A DNA stretch of 64,000 bases, taken from the NCBI GenBank assembly GCA_004794655.1, contig SMMW01000056.1, positions 2,269,501-2,333,500 of the forward strand, read 5' to 3'. A program made the translations under genes and the position numbers. Positions 21,801 through 32,600 of this stretch are shown here, one piece after another; position 1 is the first letter of the stretch; every line of letters starts with the position of its first letter. The stretch is from Marisa cornuarietis (lineage: Eukaryota > Mollusca > Gastropoda > Architaenioglossa > Ampullariidae). The notes beneath the pieces were generated by a model, which was not told the origin of the DNA, did not search any database, and was given only the letters and a program-made list of their open reading frames with translations.

Positions 21801-24441
21801 AACACCACCAGAATATGTTTTTATGATATGTTGTATGTTATGATATGATTTTACGAAGTTTGCACGGCATGTTTGAACAAAGCAGAGTTATGTCTATGCA
21901 CATCTCCAAACAAAGTTAATCACCTGTTTTCTCAACAAATCCAGGCGTGCTTAAGAGAAAAATATTAACATAAAATCTTTCATGCCTCTTTGTCATGAAA
22001 CACCACCAGAATATGTTTTTATGATACTTGCTTTGTTTTCAGCATTTGCAGCAAGCGGGTTAGACATTTGATCAAGCAGTCAAACTGTGTTGCATGTGTT
22101 CCAGGAACTCCTTGATCATTCTTGCACATCTGGCAGTGGGAGTGGCCTCCCTCAGCTGGTGCAGAGAACCGTAGCAAAGCAGGTGTGCCTTGTGGAGTGC
22201 ATAGGTAAGCATTTGTGAAAGACACGTAAAACACTTTTTCTGTATTTATATAATGCGAAGATTACAGAGGTTAGCTATTGATTTACTGTATAAAATGGTC
22301 TAGAGATAGCTAGAGTAAGGGAAGTAACCGCTGTTTTTTTTTTTAATCTAAAGCCAGGGCCACAGCTTGCTGCTTTTGATCAGACTCTCATTTCATTCTC
22401 AGAGCTTATTCATTACTTATAGTGATATTATCATGTTTGCTGGATTGTATGCATGATTTCAGTATCTCTTTATTTAGTTTTCAGCAAACAAACATAAAAA
22501 ATATTTTTTTCTTGGAAAGAAAAATCTGTTGACATAGTGCAGGCTGCCTGTTGTCTTGTTGATCAGCAAAATAATAATGACTTGATGTCGGCTCTGCTAC
22601 AGGTAAAGGAAGGTATGGTGAAGTATGGCGAGGGCGATACCACGACGAAGATGTTGCTGTGAAAATATTTTCATCTCGAGACGAGCCAAGCTGGTCACGA
22701 GAGACAGAAATTTACAACATGTGCCTTTTGCGGCATGAGAACATTCTTGGGTATTATGGATCGGACATGACATCCCGGCATTCATGCACGCAGCTGTGGC
22801 TGATCACCCACTACCACCCTTATGGCTCCCTGTATGATTTTCTGCAAAAAACCACATTAGATTATGAACAGATGCTCAGTCTTGTGCACTCGGCGGCAGC
22901 AGGTCTCTCGCACCTCCACACAGAAATCATAGGCAACAGAGGCAAACCTGCCATCGCACACAGAGACATGAAGACTAAGAACATTCTGGTAAAAACTAAC
23001 ATGACTTGTTGCATCGGGGACCTCGGACTGGCTGTCATTCACCGCCAGCAGGAGAATGTTCTAGATTTGGGCCATAACCAAAAGGTGAGACAACAGTCCT
23101 TGGGGCATGGCACTCTGTGATCTTCATGTGGCTTCTTTTCAGTTCTGTGCTAATTGAAATATACTTTTAAATATTTTAAACTTTCAATACAGTCCAACTT
23201 TATAATTTCATAAAAATTCATAAATATTATGATTATACCTGTACATGCAAAATCATTAATTTATTGTATTGAAATAAAGCATAAATATTCAGCCTTCAAC
23301 TATGAATTTGCGGCAGGAATAAGATCATGTACAAACAGCTGCCAGGAAGAAAATGGACTGCTGATGCTTTATTTTAGCACTTATAGAAGTCTTTGTATCT
23401 GAAGCCTTTACACACTAAGGGAGATTAATACGTAAATGTTTGAAACTCAGAGCTGATCTGTTTAGCATCCATTCATTTCTGTACTTCATTTGTTGTTTGA
23501 TTGATTACAGGTTGGAACAAAACGATACATGGCTCCAGAGCTTTTAGCAGAAACACTGAATCCTTCGTTCTTTGACTCTTTCAAGTGCGTGGATGTCTAT
23601 GCTTTTGGACTTGTTGTCTGGGAAGTAGCACGGCGATCAGGAGGTAAGATCTCAAGCCTTGCATGTACTCAAGTGTATGATAACTTTTTAAAACTTTTAT
23701 ACGAGTTTCATGGATTTTCTATTTGTCAGGTTTAAGGGCTAGGATATTTTTAGGATAGAGAACTTTTAGGCAGAGTGCAGACAATCAGGTTTAAGAGAAC
23801 ATTGCCTTTTATGGTGGACTTGTTTTTGTCTCCTAAGTTATTTCTTGACATGAATCCGAATTTTTATGTGTCTGTTTATTCTATGGTTTTAGAGTATGCA
23901 GAAGAGTACAAACCACCATTTTATGAGTGTGTCTCAAGTGATCCCAGCTTTGAGGACATGAAAAAAGTCGTTGTCATAGACCAGACACGACCAGTCATTC
24001 CCAACAGATGGTCGTCAGACCTGGTCAGTATGCATCATAATAAATTATTGGATGAAAGGGCTTATGTGAAGTTTTGCATTGTGTATGTGGATACATGTAA
24101 ACATTTAGGAGATTAACGTGCATATATTTTTCAACATGGCCTCATTTGTACACACAGCACATAAAACTGCATGGAACTGAAATAACTTAGAAATACACTA
24201 TTAGCATAATCACTGGGCCTCAAATTTGATTCCTTCCTGAAAGTGTTTGTTTTGTTTATTGTTTCACCAGCTCATGAGCCAGATGTCCAAGTTGATGAAA
24301 GAGTGTTGGGCACAAAATCCAAAAGCACGCCTGCCTATTTTGCGGGTGAAAAAGACTTTGTTCCAGCTACTGAACTCTTGGCAGTTGCAGCGTAAAGAAG
24401 ACAGAAACTTGAAAATAGAGAATCTGGAGAAGAGTGTGTGA
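18621..24441 (+). CDS. ACVR1: Type I BMP/activin receptor serine-threonine kinase, ALK2/ACVR1 class (lacks only the 5' signal-peptide exon)
   Basis: Single-pass receptor that, after phosphorylation by a type II receptor, phosphorylates BMP-type SMADs at the plasma membrane. Eight exons join in consistent phase with GT-AG borders: 18621-18712, 18954-19137, 19548-19759, 22105-22204, 22603-23084, 23511-23643, 23893-24023 and 24271-24441, giving 501 visible residues (human ALK2 has 509). Order: cysteine-rich ligand-binding ectodomain ending ECCTGHLCN, one membrane helix, a GS box [15 protein letters not shown], then a kinase with [25 protein letters not shown] and [10 protein letters not shown]. 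The block [12 protein letters not shown] and the tail [14 protein letters not shown] fit ALK1/ALK2 better than ALK3/6 or ALK4/5. HRDMK and KTKN replace the usual HRDLK and KSKN. Exon 1 begins in phase 1, so a signal-peptide exon lies further upstream and was not found. All catalytic motifs are present, so it looks functional. Confidence 0.95.
18784..18827. repeat. (CA)n microsatellite in an intron
   Basis: A pure CA run between the two ectodomain exons of the receptor kinase. Confidence 0.95.
18954..19137 (+). CDS. ACVR1: ACVR1-like exon: cysteine-rich ectodomain
   Basis: The acceptor CTGTTCTCAG ends at 18953 and the donor GTGAGG starts at 19138. It encodes the rest of the three-finger ectodomain, with WRGCF and the family signature ECCTGHLCN near its end. 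Confidence 0.93.
19548..19759 (+). CDS. ACVR1: ACVR1-like exon: membrane helix
   Basis: The acceptor GATTTCACAG ends at 19547 and the donor GTGAGC starts at 19760. A hydrophobic stretch of about 23 residues, starting [15 protein letters not shown], is followed by a basic stop-transfer segment (CRHFHKRR) and the start of the cytoplasmic juxtamembrane region ending GESTLQ. Confidence 0.93.
20603..20696. ncRNA. Intronic inverted repeat able to form a near-perfect hairpin
   Basis: The arms 20603-20632 and 20667-20696 are reverse complements over 30 bases with one mismatch. The pairing continues inward (TTTCT with AGAAA) past a one-base bulge, leaving a terminal loop of about 23 bases. It lies inside the intron between the membrane and GS exons of the receptor kinase. 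It could be a microRNA-precursor-like hairpin or a small foldback transposon; sequence alone cannot decide. Confidence 0.45.
21656..22027. repeat. 198-bp direct tandem duplication in the intron before the GS exon
   Basis: The block starting CGAAGTTTGCACGGCATG at 21656 recurs at 21854 with only a few substitutions over about 174 bases. The second copy ends about 80 bases before the GS-box exon at 22105. Confidence 0.9.
22105..22204 (+). CDS. ACVR1: ACVR1-like exon: GS activation box
   Basis: The acceptor GTGTTCCAG ends at 22104 and the donor GTAAGC starts at 22205. It encodes ELLDHS and then [20 protein letters not shown]. The serine and threonine residues of this box are the type II receptor phosphorylation sites in the family, and LP is the FKBP12-contact pair. 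Confidence 0.95.
22603..23084 (+). CDS. ACVR1: ACVR1-like exon: kinase N-lobe and catalytic loop
   Basis: The acceptor CTGCTACAG ends at 22602 and the donor GTGAGA starts at 23085. The 482-bp exon carries the glycine loop (GKGRYGEVW), the ATP-anchoring lysine (VAVK), the L45-loop region after [11 protein letters not shown], the catalytic loop [10 protein letters not shown] and the DLG metal-binding motif. Confidence 0.95.
23511..23643 (+). CDS. ACVR1: ACVR1-like exon: activation segment
   Basis: The acceptor TTGATTACAG ends at 23510 and the donor GTAAGA starts at 23644. It encodes [27 protein letters not shown] and the ensuing C-lobe helices. Confidence 0.95.
23893..24023 (+). CDS. ACVR1: ACVR1-like exon: kinase C-lobe
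   Basis: The acceptor ATGGTTTTAG ends at 23892 and the donor GTCAGT starts at 24024. It encodes [19 protein letters not shown] and RPVIPNRW, all strongly conserved in type I receptors. Confidence 0.93.
24271..24441 (+). CDS. ACVR1: ACVR1-like terminal exon
   Basis: The acceptor TTTCACCAG ends at 24270. It encodes the last kinase helices ([21 protein letters not shown]). A charged tail follows, slightly longer than in vertebrate ALK2, and ends at TGA 24439-24441. Confidence 0.93.
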   Translation, partial: LMSQMSKLMKECWAQNPKARLPILRVKKTLFQLLNSWQLQRKEDRNLKIENLEKSV

Positions 24442-27400
24442 AAGTGTGCATAGTTCATTACGGAGTAATACTTCATTTCTGTCATGGATCACAGAGGTGA
24501 GCAAAACCACAATGTGGCTTTTGTCTATCCTGCATATGAGTAAACAGTTGGACTGAGGCAACATTGAGATGAGTCTCATGCAGTGTAGGCAGAGAGGTCC
24601 TCCCAGAAAAATCTGCTTCCTACTTCTTTTGGACTGTGAAGCCATGTCCACTATGAAATGCTGCTTGAGGGAAAGAGTTTCTTTAATCAGAAATCTCTTA
24701 CCTTATTCTTCAGGAAAAAGCCAGTTGAAGAAGATGATAAAGTGAGGAGAAGTTATGCTCAAAGCTCTTGGTGATTACGCAAAAAAGTTGCAGGTCTTAT
24801 GAAAAGAAAATAAGGAGCTTTATCACCATAATTCTTTGTTACCATTGGCCACGAGGAAGAACTTGGTGTTTTGGTTAGCTCTGTTTCAGAATTTGAACAT
24901 CTGTAGAGATCACTTGTCTGTTCACAATGAATAATTAGAATCTGGTTTGTTGGGGGGTAGGGGGTGGGGTAGAATGTCTGAAGCACAGAAATGGATGTTT
25001 AGAGAACTCTTTTGTTTCATTCTGAAGGGCACAGTTTGGCATGCAGCAGCAGTGTCAGAAATCTTTAAGTATACACTTGAGTATTCTGTTTTCCAGTCTG
25101 TGCATTCTGTCATTGTGTCCCAGCATCTAACTGCTGATGTTTTAATGAATGCAGCTGTAAAGTGAAAACATGGAAACCCACCTCAAACAAGTGCCTTTCA
25201 AAAAAAGACAAAAGGAAATGTGAGCTGTGAGCATGACTCTTCATTGACTCACTTTCTCCTCAAGGAGTTTGCCTCATGCCATGGATAATCTTCAGCTGTC
25301 ACTGCCATTCTGATGGCAGTAAACATTTTGTTTCGAGTCTTGAACACTTGAACATGCATCAAGTTTTAATTTAGAAGCATAGCATATGATTATCGTTATA
25401 AAGATTACTTAGCTGTTTAGAGAAAGCCTTCTATATGATGATTGGCAAGGAATATGTTTTCTATTTCTTCATTATATGATCAAAATGCCAAAAATGTGGG
25501 GCTAACCAAGTAGCCTGCCCTTGTTGCGAGTCAGACGTCTTAACTGGTGCAAGGTAGGAGATAAATAGAAACAAAACAAAATGTACTGAATTTATGTTTG
25601 TAATGAGATGATGTGACAGTTTTACAGTAGAACAACATAAATTACATGCTGTTTTGTTGTCTTCACAAATTAAGTGTATTTGCTACTTTATTGACAATAT
25701 TGTTTGTAGTGTTGTAAATGTAAGAATCCCTTTCAAAATATGAGGATCTTTAAATGACTGAAACACAAACATTTATTTTATCAGAAGAGTAATTAATTAA
25801 TATCACTGTCGTGAGGAACGTAAGTCCAGTCTGTGAATACATTGAAAATCTTTGTAGCAAAGAAAGTAGCAGAACCCTTTGTAACACTGTTAATAAGGCA
25901 ATTATCAGGGGAAAATTTACTGCAGCCGGTTTCAAGCACTTCTTATTTGTTAACATTAAAAAATTGTGAAAGAAGATTGTCAGTACATGCCAGCAGTATG
26001 TTTGAAGACCTAACAATGGCTGTTACATGCACTTTTTGAGGATTGGATGTGACTTTTTTTAAGCTACATTTTATTTAAAAAGTTTTTAATATCACAGGCT
26101 TACAGATAAAAACCTAATGACAGAACTCAGTTCACTCAGTTCAGTAAATCATAGAAAGATATTCTCCGATAATGATACTGGTTTGGGTTTTGGAAGACTG
26201 AACATAAATTGTGGCTCCAGCCGGATGTAGCTATGGTTTAGGGCTTACTGATTCTGATAAAATTCTAAAAGTTTGTGCATGTTGAATCACAAGCACAGCC
26301 TCTCTCTCTCCCCCATTTCCCCCCAAAATTTGCTGTAGGCATTTGCATATCAAATGGTGGGATTTTCATCACATGAGTGCAATGGTGTGAACTGTCAAAA
26401 GAATGTGTACGTGTGTGCATTCATGCTTGTGTGTGTGCAAATGTGCATATATTAGTGAGGGAGTGATAATATTATTATGCAGTTTAATTGTTATTCTGTA
26501 CATCAGCATCAATCAGTTTTCCCACAAATGTATCTTACATTCACCACGAGTCAGTACTTTGACATTTAAACAGACTTTGTTCATTATTAGCAGATGTGCT
26601 TTCTGTCTTGTTTCTTAGTTTTAGTGAATCCCTTCTGAAGGGGTACGAGTCTGTGGATAGGCAATAATACACTGTCTGTATGTGTGCACGTGCGCTTGTG
26701 CACACCTGTGTGCATGCATTCTTCTTGTTCATACAGGTATACACATAGGGATATCTTTTGTTCCGTCCATCACTGCCGACACACATGCATGTACTAGCAG
26801 ATTAACTTTAAGCATACACAGACAAAATAGGCAGGGATTTTTATTTGCTTTATTGGTGAAACAGGTATAGAGCTTCCAAGAATTCACAGTCAAGTCATTT
26901 TAGCAAAGGTCTACAAATTACCATCCTGGTTTTTCTTTCTGTGCTCATTGTGTACATCCAAAATGAAAGTTACAGTAAATACTTATAAAAAGATGGATGG
27001 TATTTAAAATAGGATATCATAATTGTTCTGAGTAAAAATATTGAAATTTATGGTAATTTTATGTGTGAGAGAGAGTAAGGACTCAATAATAATTTACCTG
27101 CAAAAGTGTAACGGCTGAAGAGAATTTAGAAAGTGCGGTTTGTAGAAATTCACTGCAACGCACTTAATAGTTAGTACAAGAGCTTCTTAGACCCTCTTAA
27201 AGTGAACTTTTTTGGGCCACATATTTTGGCACATTTTACTATTGTGTTGCATTGTCTTTCACATTAAATCTCTGAAGTTATGGCTGCATATTTCATTCCT
27301 TGACTTTGGCTGTACGGAACTGGCCAATTTTTAAACAAACAGACGATCTAATGACTCTAAGCAGTGAAAAGGAGTTCACAACTTTTTAATCATAATACTT

Positions 27401-28335
27401 ACACTAATCTGGAAAGTTGTCTTATAATGTCTTTAATCTTATTGGATAAAGATATAATGCACCCTAATTTTACCATTTTGTGATGTTTTGATATCATCTT
27501 AGTAAAGCACAACGTTTCTTAAACATATTTATCTTGTTTCCTATGATGCCAAAATGGCTTGCTATAAGGAAGGAGTGGAGTGCATCGAATACTAAAGCAA
27601 TACTAAAGCAAATAATGATGATACAAGTGGGGGAGTTTGTTAAATAGATTAATTATGAAGTTTATTTCCCAGGCTACCTGCTATCATGATTGTCTCCAGA
27701 TATACTTGGATTCCTCCACCCTGAGTATGTGTGAGAGAGAGAGAGAGAGATCAGGATGGGGAGAGAGACTGAGTAATTATGATTAGAACGATAGTGAATG
27801 AATTTGTAGGATACATTTGATGCCTGCTGGTATGTGCTTGTGTGACTTCTTGTATGTAAGCGCCTTGAGTCTGCCTATGTTGGTGAGAAAAGGTGCTCTA
27901 TAATTAAACATTTATTATTATTATTATTATTATTGTTATTAGAAAATGCAGTCTTTTTTTCCCCACCTAGAATCCACTATGTCAACAGAAAACATGTATT
28001 ATAATTTGAGATCGTCCATGCTTCAATTGTTTTCGAATTATTTTGCCTTTTTTTTTTGGGGGGGGGGGGTAATGGAAGAAGAGCGATTTTAACAGATGTC
28101 ACTTGTTGTCCTCACTGTTCAGATTTGCTCCACCTCAAATTACTGTTCACTTTAAGTACCGTGATGTCTTTCGTCTTATTTTGTTAATTAAGTCGTTTGC
28201 TGTTATTAAATGTGGCCGTGATTGGGATTCCTTTATCTGTTTGGATGGAATGTGTCTGCCTTCATTGTCAGGTAAACTGAGAAATAGAATTTTCACAAAG
28301 TTGTAGATATTCATAACTTGTCATTATATTCTGTA
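24442..28335 (+). other. Probable 3' untranslated region and flank of the receptor kinase
   Basis: No coding exon is supported. I saw no AATAAA between the stop and 28336; ATTAAA variants occur near 25955 and 27265. The 3' UTR could be as long as 3.9 kb. A LINE or SINE-like tail ending in an ATT microsatellite lies at about 27835-27937. Confidence 0.4.
27835..27937 (+). mobile_element. Retroposon 3' tail remnant
   Basis: The segment GTATGTAAGCGCCTTGAG, then GGTGCTCTATAATTAAAC, ends in an ATT microsatellite. The wording and ending match the tails of other LINE and SINE fragments in the window. Confidence 0.5.
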
Positions 28336-28341
28336 AATAAA
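28336..28341 (+). terminator. Candidate polyadenylation signal (AATAAA)
   Basis: The first canonical AATAAA I could find downstream of the receptor kinase stop. A second AATAAA follows near 28386. Use is not shown by the sequence alone. Confidence 0.3.
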
Positions 28342-29616
28342 AGTACACTTCATGACTGGGTTGGCGTGAAGACGGAAAATGAAGAAATAAAATAAGTTAT
28401 TTAATAAATATGTGTGTGTCTGTTAATGGTGTGTATGTGTGTATATATATAGATGCATTTAAGTATTTTCTGACTGTTGCCTTGGAAGTGCATGAATACT
28501 CTGGGTGTACAATATCTGAGTCGTTCTGGACTATCTTGGGTTCAGGGATGACGGACTTATTACTAAGAGGATCCATAGGTTGAGACTAGACCTGCTGATA
28601 TTAATTTCCAGCAAACTCACAGACATTAATCTCAGTATCTGGTTCCGGAGCTTTGGCGATCGGAGGAAAATGTGACAAACCTTTCCAGCCTCCCATAACT
28701 ATAAATCAAACAGGATACAAACTTAGCTGCAAATGGAAAAGTTCTTGAAAACTTTTATCACTACTCAGCCAAACCAAGCTTTCAACGACTGGCCGATCCC
28801 ATCTTCAAAAGAAGTGGAAAAAAACTTCCTCCATAAGACGAACGGTAGATCATATAAATTGTTTACACTCACAGAGATAACCATGTGAAACTTTTGGGGA
28901 ACTGGGGGCAACTACATATGTGGGTAGAGTTGCACTATACACTGACTTTCAGGCAGTCAGGTATTACACAAAGAACTGCTTAGGTAAATAATTATATCAA
29001 GATTGTAAAGAATATTTTGTAATAACTATTAAAAGTACGATAACATTAAAAGAAAAATGGAGCACTTGTATCAAAAATGTACCCAAATAAGAAAAAATAG
29101 CATATATATATATATATATGCGGAACACATTAATTCATGTGAACCGAGTACTTTGCTTTAGACCATTGAGACATTCAGTCTTGATGTAGTGTATCACGAA
29201 CAAGTTCGTAAAATGAAAAGTAGCAAGTGAGATGCCAAACACCTGGTCTTATTAAGGACGTGCGAAGAACTGAATTCTGAACAATATCCTTTGTGACCTT
29301 GATGCTGTTCTTATAATTTAAGAAGATACATTTTCCATGTTTGCAGTTCCATCATTTTCCCTGTGAAATCAAGTCCTCAGGGTAAAGAAAAAGTACCATG
29401 AGCCTTAGAGCAGTATCTTGCTGCTGTTCTCTCATAAATTCATTACCCAGCGACAAAGTGTCGATAAGTACTGACAGTTCCTAATAACCTGCTCTCTATG
29501 CTTCTAGACAAATATCCCAGGAGAATGTTCCATGTAAAAAGTCATTTTTGGAAATCATCATGTACAGGGATGTTCTCTTGTTTAGTCTCAGGAGGTTGAG
29601 TGAGGTCCACAGCACT
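28342..29616. other. Convergent 3' flanks
   Basis: About 1.3 kb between the candidate end of the plus-strand kinase and the stop codon of minus-strand receptor B. It contains a short (TA)n run at 29102-29120 and presumably the 3' UTR of receptor B. No coding region is seen. Confidence 0.4.
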
Positions 29617-29692
29617 TCATTTGGTGGTGTTGGGACTTCCATCCTCTGCAATAATGTCATATTTTTCTTCTTCTTCGCTGGCCTGTAGAGTC
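29617..29692 (-). CDS. Receptor B terminal exon: YDII tail motif
   Basis: The acceptor CTATTGCAG lies at 29693-29701 and the stop TGA at 29619-29617. It encodes an acidic stretch [14 protein letters not shown] and then the end of the protein. Receptor A ends with the equivalent ENYDIIPEDSL. Confidence 0.88.
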
Positions 29693-32600
29693 CTGCAATA
29701 GTCGACACAAAAGAAATAAATACCCACCCTACTGCAAATTGTTTACCCAAAGTCGTGGTATTATTCTAATTCTTAAACTCATTTCGAACATAACCTCCTT
29801 TTCCCCGCTAGATACAAGCCCTGAAACATTGAAAACACTTCATTTGTAGGAATTAGCATTTTTTTCATTAATAAGTCTTATCAAAATTATTTACACAGTT
29901 AGCTTTTAAGCATTCTTCTGATTAGTTCATTTCTAAAAATGAAGGAATACAATTAAGTAGAAAGATAATTGAAGGAGAGAAAGAGGGAATGTTACAGGTT
30001 TGTTTTATGGAATGTTTGTACTCAAACATCTGAAAGATTTACAGACGATGTTGTGAACGCTGAGCGTTATATTTTGGCTGAGATGTGAGACGCTTAATAT
30101 TTCGTGTTTTTATTGACGAAATATCTCACCCTGGGGCCTCGTAGCCTCCAACTTCACCCATCTTCAAGCTGTCATACCCTGGGTTGAGTACGTCCTCTTC
30201 CTTCTCCATCTTAGCGGAATATCGTAGGGATGCCAAGATATTGCTTTTCCTGTGGGAGCAAAATACAATGTTATCACTTGGATGTTCGTAGCTTATGTAA
30301 TATATATTGACAAAAAAAGGTAAATAATTAATGATATTGAGGGTATACGCTTCCTTCTTTTCACGTGTTCAGTAAAGGTGCTTGTGTCTGAACAGTTTGT
30401 GTTTTTCAGGATACTATACATAAGCAATAATAAACCTTACAAAGTAACACACTGAAAGAGGTTTGCTACTAGAAATATTCAGAAATTCAGATTTTTGCAT
30501 CAACGGTGTGTTTGGGGCGACAACTTGTCTGAGTACAAATCAGATAATAAATAAAAACATACCCCCTTAACTTGTATAAGACGACAGAGAAGATAATGAC
30601 TACGATGACGGCGATGATGCAGCCAGCAATGACACCAATCTGTTGGGCCAGGACATCGCCGGCCTGTACTGTGGGACAATGACAGATGACGAGCAGTCAG
30701 ATTTGGGCGTCGTGACGACAATGACATCTACTGAAGTGCTATAAATAGGTTTGTGTATTTTGTTTATCCTCTGCTGAGTATGTTTACTTCTGATGATGAT
30801 GTGTCAGCTTACTCTAGTTGGCGAAATTGAATTGTTAACAGTTATGAGGCGATCATAAATAGGGATCACTGTGACGAAAAGTTTTGTTCCTGCATCGATC
30901 TTGATTCTAATAAGTTTATTAGACTCTAATAAATTGAAAAGTGTCTAACTCTAATCTCACTACTAACTAAAGAGAAAATGGAAACCCACGGGTCAGCGAG
31001 ACCATCTAGTGTTCTCACACAAAGAACAAACAAACAAACAAACAAATAATCGGACCTCGTACATCATAGTATGTCTCTGTGTTTGACGATTATGTTACAA
31101 AAGATTCTGCTTCCCTAGCAACATTGTTCGTGAACTTGAATAATAGACATGCTGGCAGTAGTCAGAATGATCTTTAATTTATGTTTCTGTGTCATGTTAT
31201 GAAGCATTATCCTCCGAGGCTGCCCAAGTCTCGGCAAAAGATGTCCGTTTACTATAATTCTGAATAACTGAATTCATAAAGTCCATCTCTGGGTAGTTCC
31301 GGAACGACATTGGTCCTGTTCTGTAAATATTTTGTTAAAGATTTTTACACAAAGAAAATCACCAGCGGGTCTTCCTGCACGTTTGACATTAACCTTCATA
31401 TTCTTCTTGATCTTGTGAGGGCTGACTGCTGTTTGCAGTTTTATGGCCCACGGCGTGCCACCTACCATTCTACAACAGGATCACCCCCAGTAGCACAGGA
31501 AGATGGGGGACATATGGGTCCCATGTCATGAGTATATGGGTTAGTTGTGGCATATTGATGTCGACGCCCATTGGGGGTTTGTACAGTGGATTGGTCTGTT
31601 TTACCTCATACTACGGTGTGGTCCCCATATGTCCCCCACATGTATGCCTGAAACACTAGATAAGCGCCCATATGTCCCCTACATGCATGCCTGAAACACT
31701 AGATTACCGCCCATATGTCTCCCTTATGTATCCCTGAAACACTAGATTAGCGCCCATATGTCTCCCACATGTATGCCTGAAACACTAGATAAGCGCCCAT
31801 ATGTCCCCTACATGCATGCCTGAAACACTAGATTACCGCCCATATGTCTCCCTCATGTATCCCTGAAACACTAGATTAGCGCCCATATGTCTCCCACATG
31901 TATGCCTGAAACACTAGATTAGCGCCCATATGTCCCCTTCATGTATCCCTGGAAAACCATATGGTGTCTACATGAATCCCACATATAGGTTTGGTACTTC
32001 TTAGATATATTATTAGTATTTTGGGGATTTGTTTGGTGTATCCTGATTTAAAAATACAAATCAGGATACAACAAACAGCCCTAATACCAATAACATATCC
32101 AAGAAACATACCAAATGTGACAAACATAAACAAGAAATACAAACCAGCAAAAATGTGCACAAAAGTCAGTCAATAATGTAAAAAAAAGTTCATTGAAGTA
32201 AATAAAAAATGTTTCTAATGGTAAATGTCCACAATTTTTTCTCAAGATTTTACAGCTCCACTTCTAAACAATGTTGTCCAAGCTGCGCTCAGCCCTTTTC
32301 CTTCTGCCATATTCCTGGTCTCGCGCACCAGCCAGCCAAGAAGTGATTTGTATCTGGATATCGTGATCCGTAGCTTCAGGATACTGTTATCTTACAGCAT
32401 CTAAAAACAGAGCAAATAATAAAAATATGAGGTCAGAATAATAAGTAATCACTTAATAGTAGTTCCCTGAACCTGAAGGCCAGAATGCAAAATAAAGAAA
32501 GGTATGATCAAATTATATCGACACAGTGGAACCTCGATTATCCAATATTCAATTAGCCATGCATTTGGTTATCAGGGATTGCCTAAAAAAAACTGCTAGA

